NCBI GenBank assembly: GCA_026004775.1
Contig: BPJU01000001.1
Span: 1 to 64,000, forward strand
From: Pirellulaceae bacterium
GTDB taxonomy: Bacteria; Planctomycetota; Planctomycetia; Pirellulales; Pirellulaceae
Direction: 5' to 3'
DNA length: 64,000 bases
The notes under the pieces were generated by a model. It did not search any database, was not told where the DNA came from, and saw nothing but the letters and a program-made list of their open reading frames with translations. How positions within the stretch are numbered: the first letter of the stretch is position 1; the number at the start of each line of letters is the position of its first letter. The position numbers and the translations under genes are program-made. This document shows, piece by piece, positions 54,509 through 63,244 of this stretch.

Positions 54509-55135
54509 ATGCTGATTAATTCGGTGCGCGATCTCTTTTCGGGTATGACGGGCCGATGTAACTCCAAGGAAACTGTTCCGACCAATAGGAACCGGTTGCG
54601 GCAAGGTTGGAGTTGCTTGGCTGTGGTGGCCGTGGCGGTGAGCGTGCTCGCCGGCAATGGGTGGACCCAGGATTTCGTGATACCTCGCCCGGGGCCGGAG
54701 CATGAGAAGCTCAAACAGCTCGAAGGTACCTGGGACGTGGTATCGGAAACCGAAGGCATGAACTTCCGCGGGACGATGGTATGGCGGATGGAACTGGGCG
54801 GCCTGTGGCTGGGGTCGCAATTTGAGGGCGAAGCGGACGGTGTGAAATTCAGCGGTCGTGGTTATGACACCTATGATCCGTCCAAGAAGAAATATGTAAG
54901 CGTCTGGATCGATTCGATGTCAACACGGCCGGCATTGTTCGAAGGCAACTACGATGCGACCGGCCAAGTGCTGACGATGGAAGGCGAGGGGCCGGGTTTG
55001 GATGGAAAGCCGACTCGATTCCGCATGACGTCCGAGCAGGTCGATGCCAACACCATTGTCCATACCATGTGGATCGTGGCAGAGGACGGCAGCGCCAACC
55101 TGATATTCAAAATGCGCTACAAGAGACGACCATAA
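54509..55135 (+). CDS. Exported DUF1579 protein
   Basis: A 208-residue protein. The hydrophobic stretch CLAVVAVAVSVLAGNGWTQD at residues about 35-52 is a signal peptide after an unusually long N-terminal part. The mature part matches DUF1579: EHEKLKQLEGTWDVVSETE, GTMVWRMELGGLWLGSQFEG, GRGYDTYDPSKKKYVSVWID and VHTMWIVAEDGSANLIFKMRYKR, a lipocalin-like beta barrel of unknown function. GGGAG lies 8 bases before the ATG. Some 20 bases after it the minus-strand cysteine desulfurase ends, so the two genes converge. Confidence 0.82.
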   Translation: MLINSVRDLFSGMTGRCNSKETVPTNRNRLRQGWSCLAVVAVAVSVLAGNGWTQDFVIPRPGPEHEKLKQLEGTWDVVSETEGMNFRGTMVWRMELGGLWLGSQFEGEADGVKFSGRGYDTYDPSKKKYVSVWIDSMSTRPALFEGNYDATGQVLTMEGEGPGLDGKPTRFRMTSEQVDANTIVHTMWIVAEDGSANLIFKMRYKRRP

Positions 55136-55157
55136 CTCAAAAGTACTGCAAATGCGG

Positions 55158-56321
55158 CTAGCTCCGGCCGGCGTCGTGAAGAGCCTTCAGAAGAACGTCG
55201 ACATCCTCGGGCGTATTGAATGGTCCGAAGCTGACCCGCACGGTGCCACCTCGCTGAAGCGTACCGAGGCGTCGATGGAGCCGCGGCGCACAATGTAGCC
55301 CGCTTCGCACTTCGATGGCGAATTCGGCGTCCAGCAGGGAGGCGAGTTCCTGAGGATCGAAACCGGCGACGGAAAAACTGACGACGCCGACACGTTCCTC
55401 CAGGGTGGCGGGGCCGTAGACGGTGACGGCCGGCATTTCCGAGAAGTGCTGGAGCAGGTAGCCGGTCAGGTGCAGTTCGTGCTTGCGCAGCGCGTCGACG
55501 CCACGTTCCTCGACATAAGCCGAAGCGCGTTCCAGGCCGACCAGCCCCGGGACATTGTGGTTTCCGGACTCGAAACGATCCGGCAACACCTCGGGTTGCT
55601 CCTCGTGATCGCTGTAGCTCCCCGTGCCCCCCTCGCGGAAAGGAAGCAGTTCCTCTGCGGCACGTTGGCTTACGGCCAGTACGCCGGTGCCCAGAGGCCC
55701 GAGCAGCCCTTTGTGGCCAGAGCAAGCCAGAAAGTCCAGCTTCCACTGGTCAAAATGCAGCGGCAGATGTCCGACGCTTTGAGCGGCGTCGATCAGGCGT
55801 AGGGCGGGATGATCGCCCAACTTCGCCAAGATTTCGTGGATCGGCTGGATCGTGCCGGTAACGTTCGAGACATGGTTGATCGCCAGCAATCGCGTGTTAT
55901 CACGCACAGCCGCCAGTATCGCTTCGGCGGTAATGCGCCCACACTCGTCGCAGGCCACATACGTAACCTCAATGCCGCGGTATTTCTCGAGAAAGCGAAG
56001 CGGGCGCAGGACCGAATTGTGTTCGGTGTCGGTGGTTACCACATGGTCGCCGGGGCGCAACACCCCGTGCAGAGCAATGTTCAAGGCGTCTGTGCCATTG
56101 AATGCAAAGAGGACGCGTTCGGGATGCGACACCCCCAGAAGTCGTGCCAGGCGCCGGCGGAGGGCTGCCACGGTACGACCCACCTCCTGAGCGCACGCGT
56201 ACACGCCGCGCCCCATGGCCGCGCCGTTGTCGCGCATATACCGGCAGACCGCCTCATATACCGCAGGCGGTTTGGGCCAACTGGTAGCTGCGTTGTCCAG
56301 ATAGACACGACGGCGAGTCAT
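55158..56321 (-). CDS. Cysteine desulfurase-family aminotransferase
   Basis: A 387-residue class V aminotransferase. It starts VYLDNAATSWPKPPAVYEAV and has NGTDALNIALHGVL, DTEHNSVLRP, NHVSNVTGTIQPI, the PLP lysine in FLACSGHKGLLGPLGTG and the persulfide cysteine in VRSGLHCAP. The sequence fits the small EF2568-like branch of cysteine desulfurases. The gene lies 24 bases after moaA on the same strand and is the last of the moa group, which suggests it supplies sulfur for MoaD thiocarboxylate in molybdopterin synthesis. This is inference from position. Start at MTRRRVYLDNA; a longer frame adds five residues. Confidence 0.85.
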   Translation of the reverse strand: MTRRRVYLDNAATSWPKPPAVYEAVCRYMRDNGAAMGRGVYACAQEVGRTVAALRRRLARLLGVSHPERVLFAFNGTDALNIALHGVLRPGDHVVTTDTEHNSVLRPLRFLEKYRGIEVTYVACDECGRITAEAILAAVRDNTRLLAINHVSNVTGTIQPIHEILAKLGDHPALRLIDAAQSVGHLPLHFDQWKLDFLACSGHKGLLGPLGTGVLAVSQRAAEELLPFREGGTGSYSDHEEQPEVLPDRFESGNHNVPGLVGLERASAYVEERGVDALRKHELHLTGYLLQHFSEMPAVTVYGPATLEERVGVVSFSVAGFDPQELASLLDAEFAIEVRSGLHCAPRLHRRLGTLQRGGTVRVSFGPFNTPEDVDVLLKALHDAGRS

Positions 56322-56345
56322 ACTCACGGCAACCAACGGCGGGAG

Positions 56346-57347
56346 CTATCCACCGATTTCAAACATGGCACGGACGGGGCGGACAAAATCGGGTTTATCG
56401 ATTCCATGCCCGGGCATTTTGGCGGCTATACAATCGCGGACGAGCTGAGCGATTTGTTCATCACTTGCACCTTCGCGCAACAACCGCCGAGCATCCCATT
56501 CCACAGTGGAAAACAGGCAATTGCGCACCTGCCCCTCGGCCGTAATGCGCAACCGATTACACTCATGACAAAACGGTTGGGTTACCGGGTTGATGAATCC
56601 CACGACGCCACTACCGTCCCGGTAGCTGTAGTCGACTGCCGGCTGGCTGGGATCCTCGCGAGGTACCGGAACCAGCGGCCCGAAGTGCTGCTCCAGCACC
56701 GCGCGGATCTCTTCACCCGACAGGACTTGGTCCGGCTGCCATTTCCGGTCGGCATCCAACGGCATGTACTCGATGAATCGCAGCTCCAACCGCCGCTGGC
56801 GTGCAAATTCAGCCAACGGTATGATCTCCGGTTCCGTCACGCCGCGGATCGCCACTGCGTTTAATCGGATCCGCCGAAAACCGGCGCGGCACGCCGCATC
56901 GATTCCCTGGAGCACTTTATCCAGCCCACTGCGACGGGCAATTCTCTGGAACGTCTCTTCGTGCAGGGCATCCAGACTGATATTCAGGCGGTGCAGGCCG
57001 GCTTCCCGCAAAGCCTCGGCGTGCTCGGCCAGCAACAGCCCATTGGTCGTCATCGCCAGGTCCTGGATGCCCGGTATAGCGGCCAGCATCCGTACCAGAC
57101 GAGGCAAGTCCGCCCGCACCAGAGGTTCCCCGCCGGTGAGCCTCACCTTGGTGATTCCCAGAGCGGCACAAACCTGGACGAAACGGGTGATTTCTTCGAA
57201 GGAGAGGATTTCGCTGCGAGGCAGGAAACGCACATTGGCGGCCGGCATACAATAAAAGCAGCGGATATTGCAGCGGTCCGTGACGCTCACCCGCAAATTC
57301 GTGTGGACGCGGCCGAAACGGTCGATCAAGGGCCCGGTTATCGCCAT
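56346..57347 (-). CDS. moaA: GTP 3',8-cyclase MoaA
   Basis: A 333-residue radical SAM enzyme that starts molybdopterin synthesis by rearranging GTP. The N-terminal cluster motif is DRCNIRCFYCMP (CxxxCxxC), followed by LTGGEPLVRADLP and TTNGLLLAEHAEAL. The C-terminal cluster cysteines are in FCHECNRLRITAEGQVRNC and the SPASM-like end. C-terminal GG (FEIGG) fits the essential double glycine of MoaA. CAGGAG lies 6 bases before the chosen ATG; the upstream frame is spurious. It lies 59 bases after moaE and before the desulfurase gene. Confidence 0.92.
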   Translation of the reverse strand: MAITGPLIDRFGRVHTNLRVSVTDRCNIRCFYCMPAANVRFLPRSEILSFEEITRFVQVCAALGITKVRLTGGEPLVRADLPRLVRMLAAIPGIQDLAMTTNGLLLAEHAEALREAGLHRLNISLDALHEETFQRIARRSGLDKVLQGIDAACRAGFRRIRLNAVAIRGVTEPEIIPLAEFARQRRLELRFIEYMPLDADRKWQPDQVLSGEEIRAVLEQHFGPLVPVPREDPSQPAVDYSYRDGSGVVGFINPVTQPFCHECNRLRITAEGQVRNCLFSTVEWDARRLLREGASDEQIAQLVRDCIAAKMPGHGIDKPDFVRPVRAMFEIGG

Positions 57348-57406
57348 GGTGACTCCTGCCGGCCTGGCAACGGCCAGGACCAACCTGCCCAGTGGGGCTG
57401 GCAGCC

Positions 57407-57835
57407 TTATTTCTGGTCCCGATTGATTCCCGGATGCACCCACTCACGGGTTCCATCCGCCCAGTGCTCCTGCTTCCAGATTGGCACAACCTCTTTGAGT
57501 GTGTCAATAAGCCACTGTCCAGCTTCAAAAGCGGGGCGCCGGTGGGCGGCACTGACCGCCACGGCAACACTGATTTCCCCGATCGCCAACTGGCCCAGGC
57601 GATGTACCAGACAGCAGGCCACCAGCGGCCACCGCTGGACGGCCGTCTCCTCCAGTTCGGCCAACTTTTGTTCGGCCATTTGCGGATAACAATCATAAAG
57701 AAGCGCTTGAGTCTTTCTCCCGGCGGTGAATTCGCGTGCCGTGCCGAGAAACAGCACCACGGCACCTGCCAGCGGTGAGCGTACGGCGTCGAGCACCTTG
57801 GCAGGGTCGATCGGATCGTAGGTCAGGTAATACAT
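57407..57835 (-). CDS. moaE: Molybdopterin synthase catalytic subunit MoaE
   Basis: A 142-residue protein: AGAVVLFLGTAREFTAGRKT, LLYDCYPQMAEQKLAELEE, LVACCLVHRLGQLAIGEISV, SAAHRRPAFEAGQWLIDTLK and PIWKQEHWADGTREWVHPG. The conserved Lys (WKQE) and Arg (HRLG) at the active site are present. It converts precursor Z (cPMP) to molybdopterin using sulfur from MoaD. Start chosen at MYYLTYDPIDP. It follows moaD by 64 bases. Confidence 0.92.
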   Translation of the reverse strand: MYYLTYDPIDPAKVLDAVRSPLAGAVVLFLGTAREFTAGRKTQALLYDCYPQMAEQKLAELEETAVQRWPLVACCLVHRLGQLAIGEISVAVAVSAAHRRPAFEAGQWLIDTLKEVVPIWKQEHWADGTREWVHPGINRDQK

Positions 57836-57899
57836 GGTCGGGATATCCCTAGCTGGCCGCCGGCGGCCGAACGCGGCTTCGAGCCCTGTGGCGGCTCGA

Positions 57900-58145
57900 T
57901 CACCCGCCACTTACCGGCGGAATCAAGGCAATTTCCTGATCGTGACAAAGCCGCACTTCGTCACCGGCGTACTGGAGGCCGACGGCCACCAGCGAGCGGT
58001 CAGCCAAAAATCCGAGGGGCGGGAATTGCTGCTTGAGCGCTTGGCGCAGCACGCCAACCGTCGCCCCGTCGGGCAATTCCAACTGAACCGTATCTTGATC
58101 AAGAAGCTGCCGTGCAGCCGCGAACAATTTTACCTGGACAATCAT
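57900..58145 (-). CDS. moaD: Molybdopterin synthase sulfur carrier subunit MoaD
   Basis: An 81-residue beta-grasp protein ending in VSGG: the C-terminal Gly-Gly becomes the thiocarboxylate used by MoaE. QVKLFAAARQLLDQDTVQLEL, LPDGATVGVLRQAL and DEVRLCHDQEIALIPPVSGG match the family. ATG lies 15 bases after the FAD/Fe-S oxidoreductase gene, so it is translated from the same message. No MoeB/ThiF-type activating enzyme is in the window. Confidence 0.9.
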   Translation of the reverse strand: MIVQVKLFAAARQLLDQDTVQLELPDGATVGVLRQALKQQFPPLGFLADRSLVAVGLQYAGDEVRLCHDQEIALIPPVSGG

Positions 58146-58160
58146 GGCACCTCACAACGG

Positions 58161-61091
58161 TTACGTTACCAACTCGTTCTCGGTTCGCAATACCCACCGA
58201 TCCGGAGTGTCGGGGAGCAAGCCGTAGGCCAGGGCCAGCAGCTTGATAGGATGCAGCGAAGGTTTTCCGGCACCCTGCTCCATTTGCAAGCGGCAGGTGG
58301 AGCATTCACTGGCACCGGCATGGTACTGGGCGGCCCGCAGGCCGACGATCAAGTTCCAACCGATGCGCAGGCTGGCTCGGAAATTCCGCCGCATCAACCC
58401 CCACGTGCCGGCCATACCGGAGCAGCCGGCATCGAGGTTTTGTACGGAAAGGCCGGGTATCAAACGGAGCAATTTCTCACCGGCCGGCACCGGAGCCAGG
58501 GCGCGCAGATGGCACGGCTGGTGATAGCCGACCACCAGCCGCAGGGGCGTAAAATCCAGAGCCAGCCGATCTTGTTCGTGCAGTTGCCAGAGATATTCAC
58601 ATGCATCCACGGTGTGGTCGGCCACCAGTCGAGCTTCGTCATCAGCCAGGAGTTGGGGATACTCGTGCCGCAAACACATCAGTGCCGACGGTTCGGTGGT
58701 GACGATCCGATAACCTTGCCGCACCGCGTCGGCCAGCAGGGCGACGTTGCGGCGGGCAAGACGCGTGGCGCGTTCGACGGCGCCGACAGCCAGAAGGGGC
58801 ATTCCCGCCCACTGCTGGCGGTTCGGGACGTAGACGGAGACGCCGTTGTGTTCCAGTACGGCCACCAAGGCTTCAGCCAGTTCCGGATCGAACCAGTTGG
58901 CGTACAAGTCCACGAAATAAAGGAGTTTGTTTTCCCCAATTCGGCGGACACGGTTCAGACGCCGCCGCTGCGCCCGGCGCAGGAAGCTGCGGGACGTGAT
59001 ACGGGGCAATCGGCGCGTGGCGGCAATTCCGGTGACTTTTTCCAGCAGCCACCGCAATTGTCGCTGTCCCAGGGCCCAATTGGCTACCACCGGGAAACGG
59101 GCTCCCCACGAAACCACTTGATCCAAATGCACCAACATCCAGTCGGACGGGCGCAGGCCGTTGGCAGCCACGTGCTGCGCTTTGAGCTCCGTGACGATGC
59201 GCGGCACATCCACCGACGCAGGACATTCGACTCGGCACTGGTGGCAGTGGAAGCACAAATCGGCTACGGCCTTCAGTTGTTGGGAGGAGAGCAGCTTCGG
59301 ATCGAGCTGGCCGGTCAGCAACCCTCGCAACAGGTTGGCCTTGGCCCGAGGGGAAGCTTCTTCGCGCGGGCTCAGCCGGAACAACGGACACATGCGTTCG
59401 TCGGGTGCCAGCGTGCGGCAACGCCCACAGCCGTTGCAAGTGCGGGCGGCGTACAGTGCCTCTTCCTCCTTCCAGGCTAACTGCAATCGGGGTAAGCCAG
59501 CCGACTTGTCCCGTTCGCTTGCCGGCAAACTCACCGGGCGCAGGTTTTTGGTCAGAGGTTGCGGTACGTCTGCCACAACTTTGCCCGGATTCAAGATGTT
59601 CTGCGGATCAAAGATCCGCTTCACCTCACGGAATACGTCGTAGAGCGGACCAAACTGGCGGCGGACGAACCAGGTACGGCTCAAGCCCAGCCCATGTTCC
59701 CCACTGATCGTACCCCCGATCGCCAATACCTGCTCGTACAGATCTTCCGCCAATTGCTGCATCTTCCGCTGGTCGTCGGGGCGAGCCAGATCCAGGAAGG
59801 GGCGGATGTGGATTTGGCCGTGCATGGCGTGAGCGAACAGAGAGGCGGTGACTTCGTGGCGTTTCAGCACATTCTGCAGAGTGACCAGAAAACCGCCCAG
59901 TTCCTGGGGAGGGATCGCTATGTCTTCCACGAAGGGCAGCGGGCGGGACGAGCCCCGCAGCCGGTACAGCATCGGTACCACCCGTCGGCCCAACCGCCAG
60001 TAGAAATTGCGCTCCTGAGGGTTGAGCGTGATGCGCGGTTCGAACACCAGCCGGCGGCGGCGGCGAAGGCGCGCCACCATGTTTTCCAGTTGCTGGCGTA
60101 GTGGAGCCGCTTCATCACCGGAGAACTCGACCAGCAGTAACGCCTCGGCCTCCCGCGGCAGTACGGCGTCAAATCGGCTGTCATATTCGCGAGCCAGTGC
60201 CATCAGTCGCCGATCCATCAGATCACACGTTGCGGCTCCCAAGAGGCTGATCTCCAAAGCCGCGTGAGCCGCTTGTTCCAGCCGCTCGAAAAACAATACG
60301 GCCAGCCCGCGATACTTCGGAATTGGACAGGTTCCGAGCGTCGCTTCTACAATCAGTGCCAGCGTGCCTTCGGAGCCGACAATCAAGGAAGCCAAGTCGA
60401 GGCTGTTTTCCGACAAGATGTCCTGAAGATGGTATCCGGCACGGTTCACCAGGGAGCGCGGGCGGTGAGCCTGGATCGTGGACGCTTCGCGCCGCAACAG
60501 GTCGGCCAGGCGCTGGACAAGCTCCTGCCGTCGCGTATCCGTATCCCCTTCCAGCGGCACATTGCGATAGACTTCGATTTCGCGGCCGTCGGCCAGCACG
60601 ACTCGCATCCGTTTTACATAACGGCGCGGCGAACCATATAACGGCCAGTGGCTTCCTGAGGCGTCGATCGCCAGTACGCTGCCCATGGTGGTGACGCTGC
60701 GCGTCGACGGATCGGGCCCGAACAACCGGCCTCGCGAGGCCAACACGCGGTTCAGATGAGCCAGCACGACGCCCGGCTGGATCGTTACCTGTTCGGCGTC
60801 CACGGCCAGGATTCGCCGCATATGGCACGAAAAATCGAGCACGATGCCGGCACCCAGCGATTCACCGGCGATTCCCGAACCGGCGCCGCGAGCGTGTATC
60901 GGCAGCCCATGCTCGGAAGCATACTGCAGGCAGGCAATTACGTCCTGGCTGGAACGCGGCCGTACCACCGCCAAAGGCATTACCTGAAAGATCGATGCGT
61001 CCGAAGCATAAAGCTGAAGCGATACGGGATCCGCCAATACTTCGCAAGCCAATGCCCCGCGAAGATCAGCTTCTATCCGTGCCCGCTCCAA
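58161..61091 (-). CDS. FAD-binding and Fe-S-binding oxidoreductase, GlcD-GlcF/Dld-like fusion
   Basis: A 976-residue fusion of an FAD domain and an iron-sulfur domain. Residues about 30-500 are a vanillyl-alcohol-oxidase-type FAD domain (VVRPRSSQDVIACLQYASEH, HARGAGSGIAGESLGAGIVL, GSEGTLALIVEATLG, ISGEHGLGLSR). Residues about 560-680 carry two ferredoxin-like sites (CNGCGRCRTLAPDERMCP and CFHCHQCRVECPASVDVP). The last 250 residues resemble GlcF/CCG domains (HQPCHLRAL, DAGCSGMAGTWG). Such enzymes oxidise glycolate, D-lactate or similar 2-hydroxyacids and pass electrons to the membrane; the substrate is unknown. The start is TTG with GGGGAGAGA 7 bases upstream. Confidence 0.88.
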   Translation of the reverse strand: MERARIEADLRGALACEVLADPVSLQLYASDASIFQVMPLAVVRPRSSQDVIACLQYASEHGLPIHARGAGSGIAGESLGAGIVLDFSCHMRRILAVDAEQVTIQPGVVLAHLNRVLASRGRLFGPDPSTRSVTTMGSVLAIDASGSHWPLYGSPRRYVKRMRVVLADGREIEVYRNVPLEGDTDTRRQELVQRLADLLRREASTIQAHRPRSLVNRAGYHLQDILSENSLDLASLIVGSEGTLALIVEATLGTCPIPKYRGLAVLFFERLEQAAHAALEISLLGAATCDLMDRRLMALAREYDSRFDAVLPREAEALLLVEFSGDEAAPLRQQLENMVARLRRRRRLVFEPRITLNPQERNFYWRLGRRVVPMLYRLRGSSRPLPFVEDIAIPPQELGGFLVTLQNVLKRHEVTASLFAHAMHGQIHIRPFLDLARPDDQRKMQQLAEDLYEQVLAIGGTISGEHGLGLSRTWFVRRQFGPLYDVFREVKRIFDPQNILNPGKVVADVPQPLTKNLRPVSLPASERDKSAGLPRLQLAWKEEEALYAARTCNGCGRCRTLAPDERMCPLFRLSPREEASPRAKANLLRGLLTGQLDPKLLSSQQLKAVADLCFHCHQCRVECPASVDVPRIVTELKAQHVAANGLRPSDWMLVHLDQVVSWGARFPVVANWALGQRQLRWLLEKVTGIAATRRLPRITSRSFLRRAQRRRLNRVRRIGENKLLYFVDLYANWFDPELAEALVAVLEHNGVSVYVPNRQQWAGMPLLAVGAVERATRLARRNVALLADAVRQGYRIVTTEPSALMCLRHEYPQLLADDEARLVADHTVDACEYLWQLHEQDRLALDFTPLRLVVGYHQPCHLRALAPVPAGEKLLRLIPGLSVQNLDAGCSGMAGTWGLMRRNFRASLRIGWNLIVGLRAAQYHAGASECSTCRLQMEQGAGKPSLHPIKLLALAYGLLPDTPDRWVLRTENELVT

Positions 61092-61136
61092 ATCGCGTCT
61101 CTCCCCAAAACGAAGTTACCGCTCAACCGGTCGATG

Positions 61137-61598
61137 TTATTGCTTGGCGGATAAAGTTTGCCGGGCAGCCTGGCGCCGGAACCGCTCGTGGACCGCCAAA
61201 TCAAACGGTCGAATCCGGCCGCGGCCCGCCACCCCGCGATACTCCGCATGACATCGATAACAGGCAACCACATCCCCCACTAACCAGTACAAAAGCGCGT
61301 CCAGCAGGGCAGTGGCGATCAGGATCCCCAAACTCAACAAACTGCGATGGTAAGCCCACGCCACACTACTCAACAGAAAACCGACAACAATAATCGCCAA
61401 CCCCCAACGCTGCGGAAAATCCTTGCGTACGTACAGCTCCCCGCTCGGGCAAACCAAACACCGCTCCAGCTCCCCGTCCCGCCACGCGGACGGCGGCGGC
61501 TCGATCTGCGCCCGACAAGCCGGACAAACCACCACACCACCGCTCAGTTCGACCCGTACCGACCGGTCGCACTGCGGACACCGATAGGTTATGTTCAT
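61137..61598 (-). CDS. Small zinc-ribbon membrane protein
   Basis: A 153-residue protein. The N-terminus is a zinc ribbon (YRCPQCDRSVRVELSGG, VVCPACRAQIEP), a second cysteine pair follows (LERCLVCPSGELY), then two membrane segments (WGLAIIVVGFLLSSVAWAY and LGILIATALLDALLYWLVG) and a third cysteine pair (CYRCHAEYRG). Function unknown; proteins of this build are common in planctomycetes. I start at MNITYRCPQC, where the ribbon begins; a GTG at 61646 is possible. It stands 45 bases upstream of the FAD/Fe-S oxidoreductase gene on the same strand and may be the first gene of that operon. Confidence 0.65.
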   Translation of the reverse strand: MNITYRCPQCDRSVRVELSGGVVVCPACRAQIEPPPSAWRDGELERCLVCPSGELYVRKDFPQRWGLAIIVVGFLLSSVAWAYHRSLLSLGILIATALLDALLYWLVGDVVACYRCHAEYRGVAGRGRIRPFDLAVHERFRRQAARQTLSAKQ

Positions 61599-61646
61599 CG
61601 AAACACGCTTGTCGAAAAACGTCCGGAGGCCATCTTCGGTTCGCAC

Positions 61647-62024
61647 CTCTTCCAGTCTGCGTGACGGTCCATCCCCATTGTCACACCAGAAGCCCCGTCT
61701 CGGCTAGGGGGAGCCCCGGGCGGAAACCCGGTGGCGAACTTCTCAGTCATGGGCTTCCGTACAAGTCCGGGCCGGCGACCGGCGCCGCAACACATGTCCA
61801 TGCAACAGTTCCGCGATACTAGTGCTTCGTCACAGGGTGGTTTCTGGTTACAAGGATTTCCGTTCGCCGTGGGCGTGCGACGTGGTCATTTGCCGGCCGA
61901 TCATTTGCCAGCCGACGCCGCGCCGTTGGTCGTCGAGATGAATGGACCTGGTGGTGACCTTTCAATGGACGGATGGGCGAGTTTCCGTTAACCCCGAGTT
62001 CCGGGACCTGGGGGCTGAAAAGAA
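61647..62024. other. Intergenic stretch before the second duplicated block
   Basis: About 380 bases; no supportable gene. It should contain the promoter for the minus-strand moa group, which I could not identify. Confidence 0.45.
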
Positions 62025-62086
62025 GCGGGCGACGCGGTAGGGAGTCCGTGCTGGGCAACGCGATGACCAAGCCACCACTGAAACGA

Positions 62087-62175
62087 CGGTGCCGGGCACT
62101 ACGCTCCGCAGGCCGAAAACGTGGTGCCAGGCACTAGCGCTACCGCGAAAACCGTGGTGCCAGGCACTACGGTTT
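62087..62175 (+). repeat. Array of three GGTGCCAGGCAC-type repeats
   Basis: Three copies (first one GGTGCCGGGCAC) at spacings of about 33 bases. Same position in the block as the five-copy array at 7313, so copy number differs between the two. Confidence 0.85.
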
Positions 62176-62421
62176 TGCTCGGCGGGGCCACTAACCGATA
62201 CCACCCTCAATTGTGGATCTGGTTATTGGACAATGTCGCTACTTCCCGGGCGCGCGTTCGCCCCGACAGCCACTACACCGCTTAGAAAAGCCTCAACGAG
62301 AAGCCCAAAAGACCAATTACTGGCTCTTACGAGCCACCTCAGACAAGACTGTCACCCCGCAACCCCTTCCGGGTTGCTAAAAAAGCTTCCGAAAAACTGA
62401 GTTTCTATCCACCACACGACA

Positions 62422-63244
62422 CTAACTCGAGTCCAACCGATTCTCGTCCGAGCCTGCCCGCTCCTCGCGCTGCCTACGCAGCACGGCCCGCCGCCGCCTC
62501 ACCCAATCGTTAAACCCCAACAACTCCTTGGCGGTCCTCAGCGGATTGCGCACCCACGCCTCGCCCGTCCGTATCACATCAGCTACCCGCAACCGCACCC
62601 GCTCCAACACCCCGCGCAACCTCTCCAACTCCGCCTCGCCATAGCCCATCAGAAGCGCAACCACCCCCGCCAACTCGTCCGGATTCTCCCTTACCAGCCA
62701 ATAACCGTTCAACCCATTGTTGAACCTCTTCCTCCGTGCTCAAGCCGGACAGTTGACAAGCTTGCCCCCACACCTGAAGCCAATGGGCCAAGTTCCGGCG
62801 CACTCGGTCTCGCAGATTCTCATCCAGCGGCTTTACCTGGAGCAATTCGTCCGTGATTTTCCAATGGCGACCCGGGCGGCGTATCCGCTCCTCTTCCACA
62901 TCGGCGCTGGGCTTCACCAACCGCCAAATCCGCCACGTGGCACCCAACCACCGCGAAAGCGCAACCCATTCGACCGGGTCAACCGGCCCGATGCCCGATA
63001 TCCCGTGCCACTGGTCTACGTCGGCTGCCGGCCAGCCCTCCCTCCGGCAATCCACCGGACCCAATGGCAGCAATTCGCGTATTTCTTCCACATAGCCATC
63101 AATTTGTATTGGCTCAACAGCGCCGGCACTCGCCGCCCCATTTGCCTGCCGGTCGTGCCTTGATGCGTTTTGCCTTGGATCGCGCATTTTGCTTGGATGG
63201 ACTGTGCCGGGACGGATTTTGCTGTGATGGATTCTGTGCGCCAT
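62422..63244 (-). pseudogene. Second copy of the RAYT-overlapping hypothetical ORF, frameshifted
   Basis: Matches the 272-residue ORF at 7712 nearly residue for residue, but an extra base at about 62693 (TTACCAGCCA instead of TTGCCGCCA) shifts the frame after VERLLAG; the remainder (ENPDELAGVVALLMGYGE) is read in another frame to 62422. The overlap with the RAYT-like gene is 131 bases instead of 128. Confidence 0.75.

Noticed and set aside
57834-59480. A 548-residue plus-strand frame opposite moaD and the FAD/Fe-S gene
   Set aside because: Gln/His/Arg-rich antisense reading of two clear genes.
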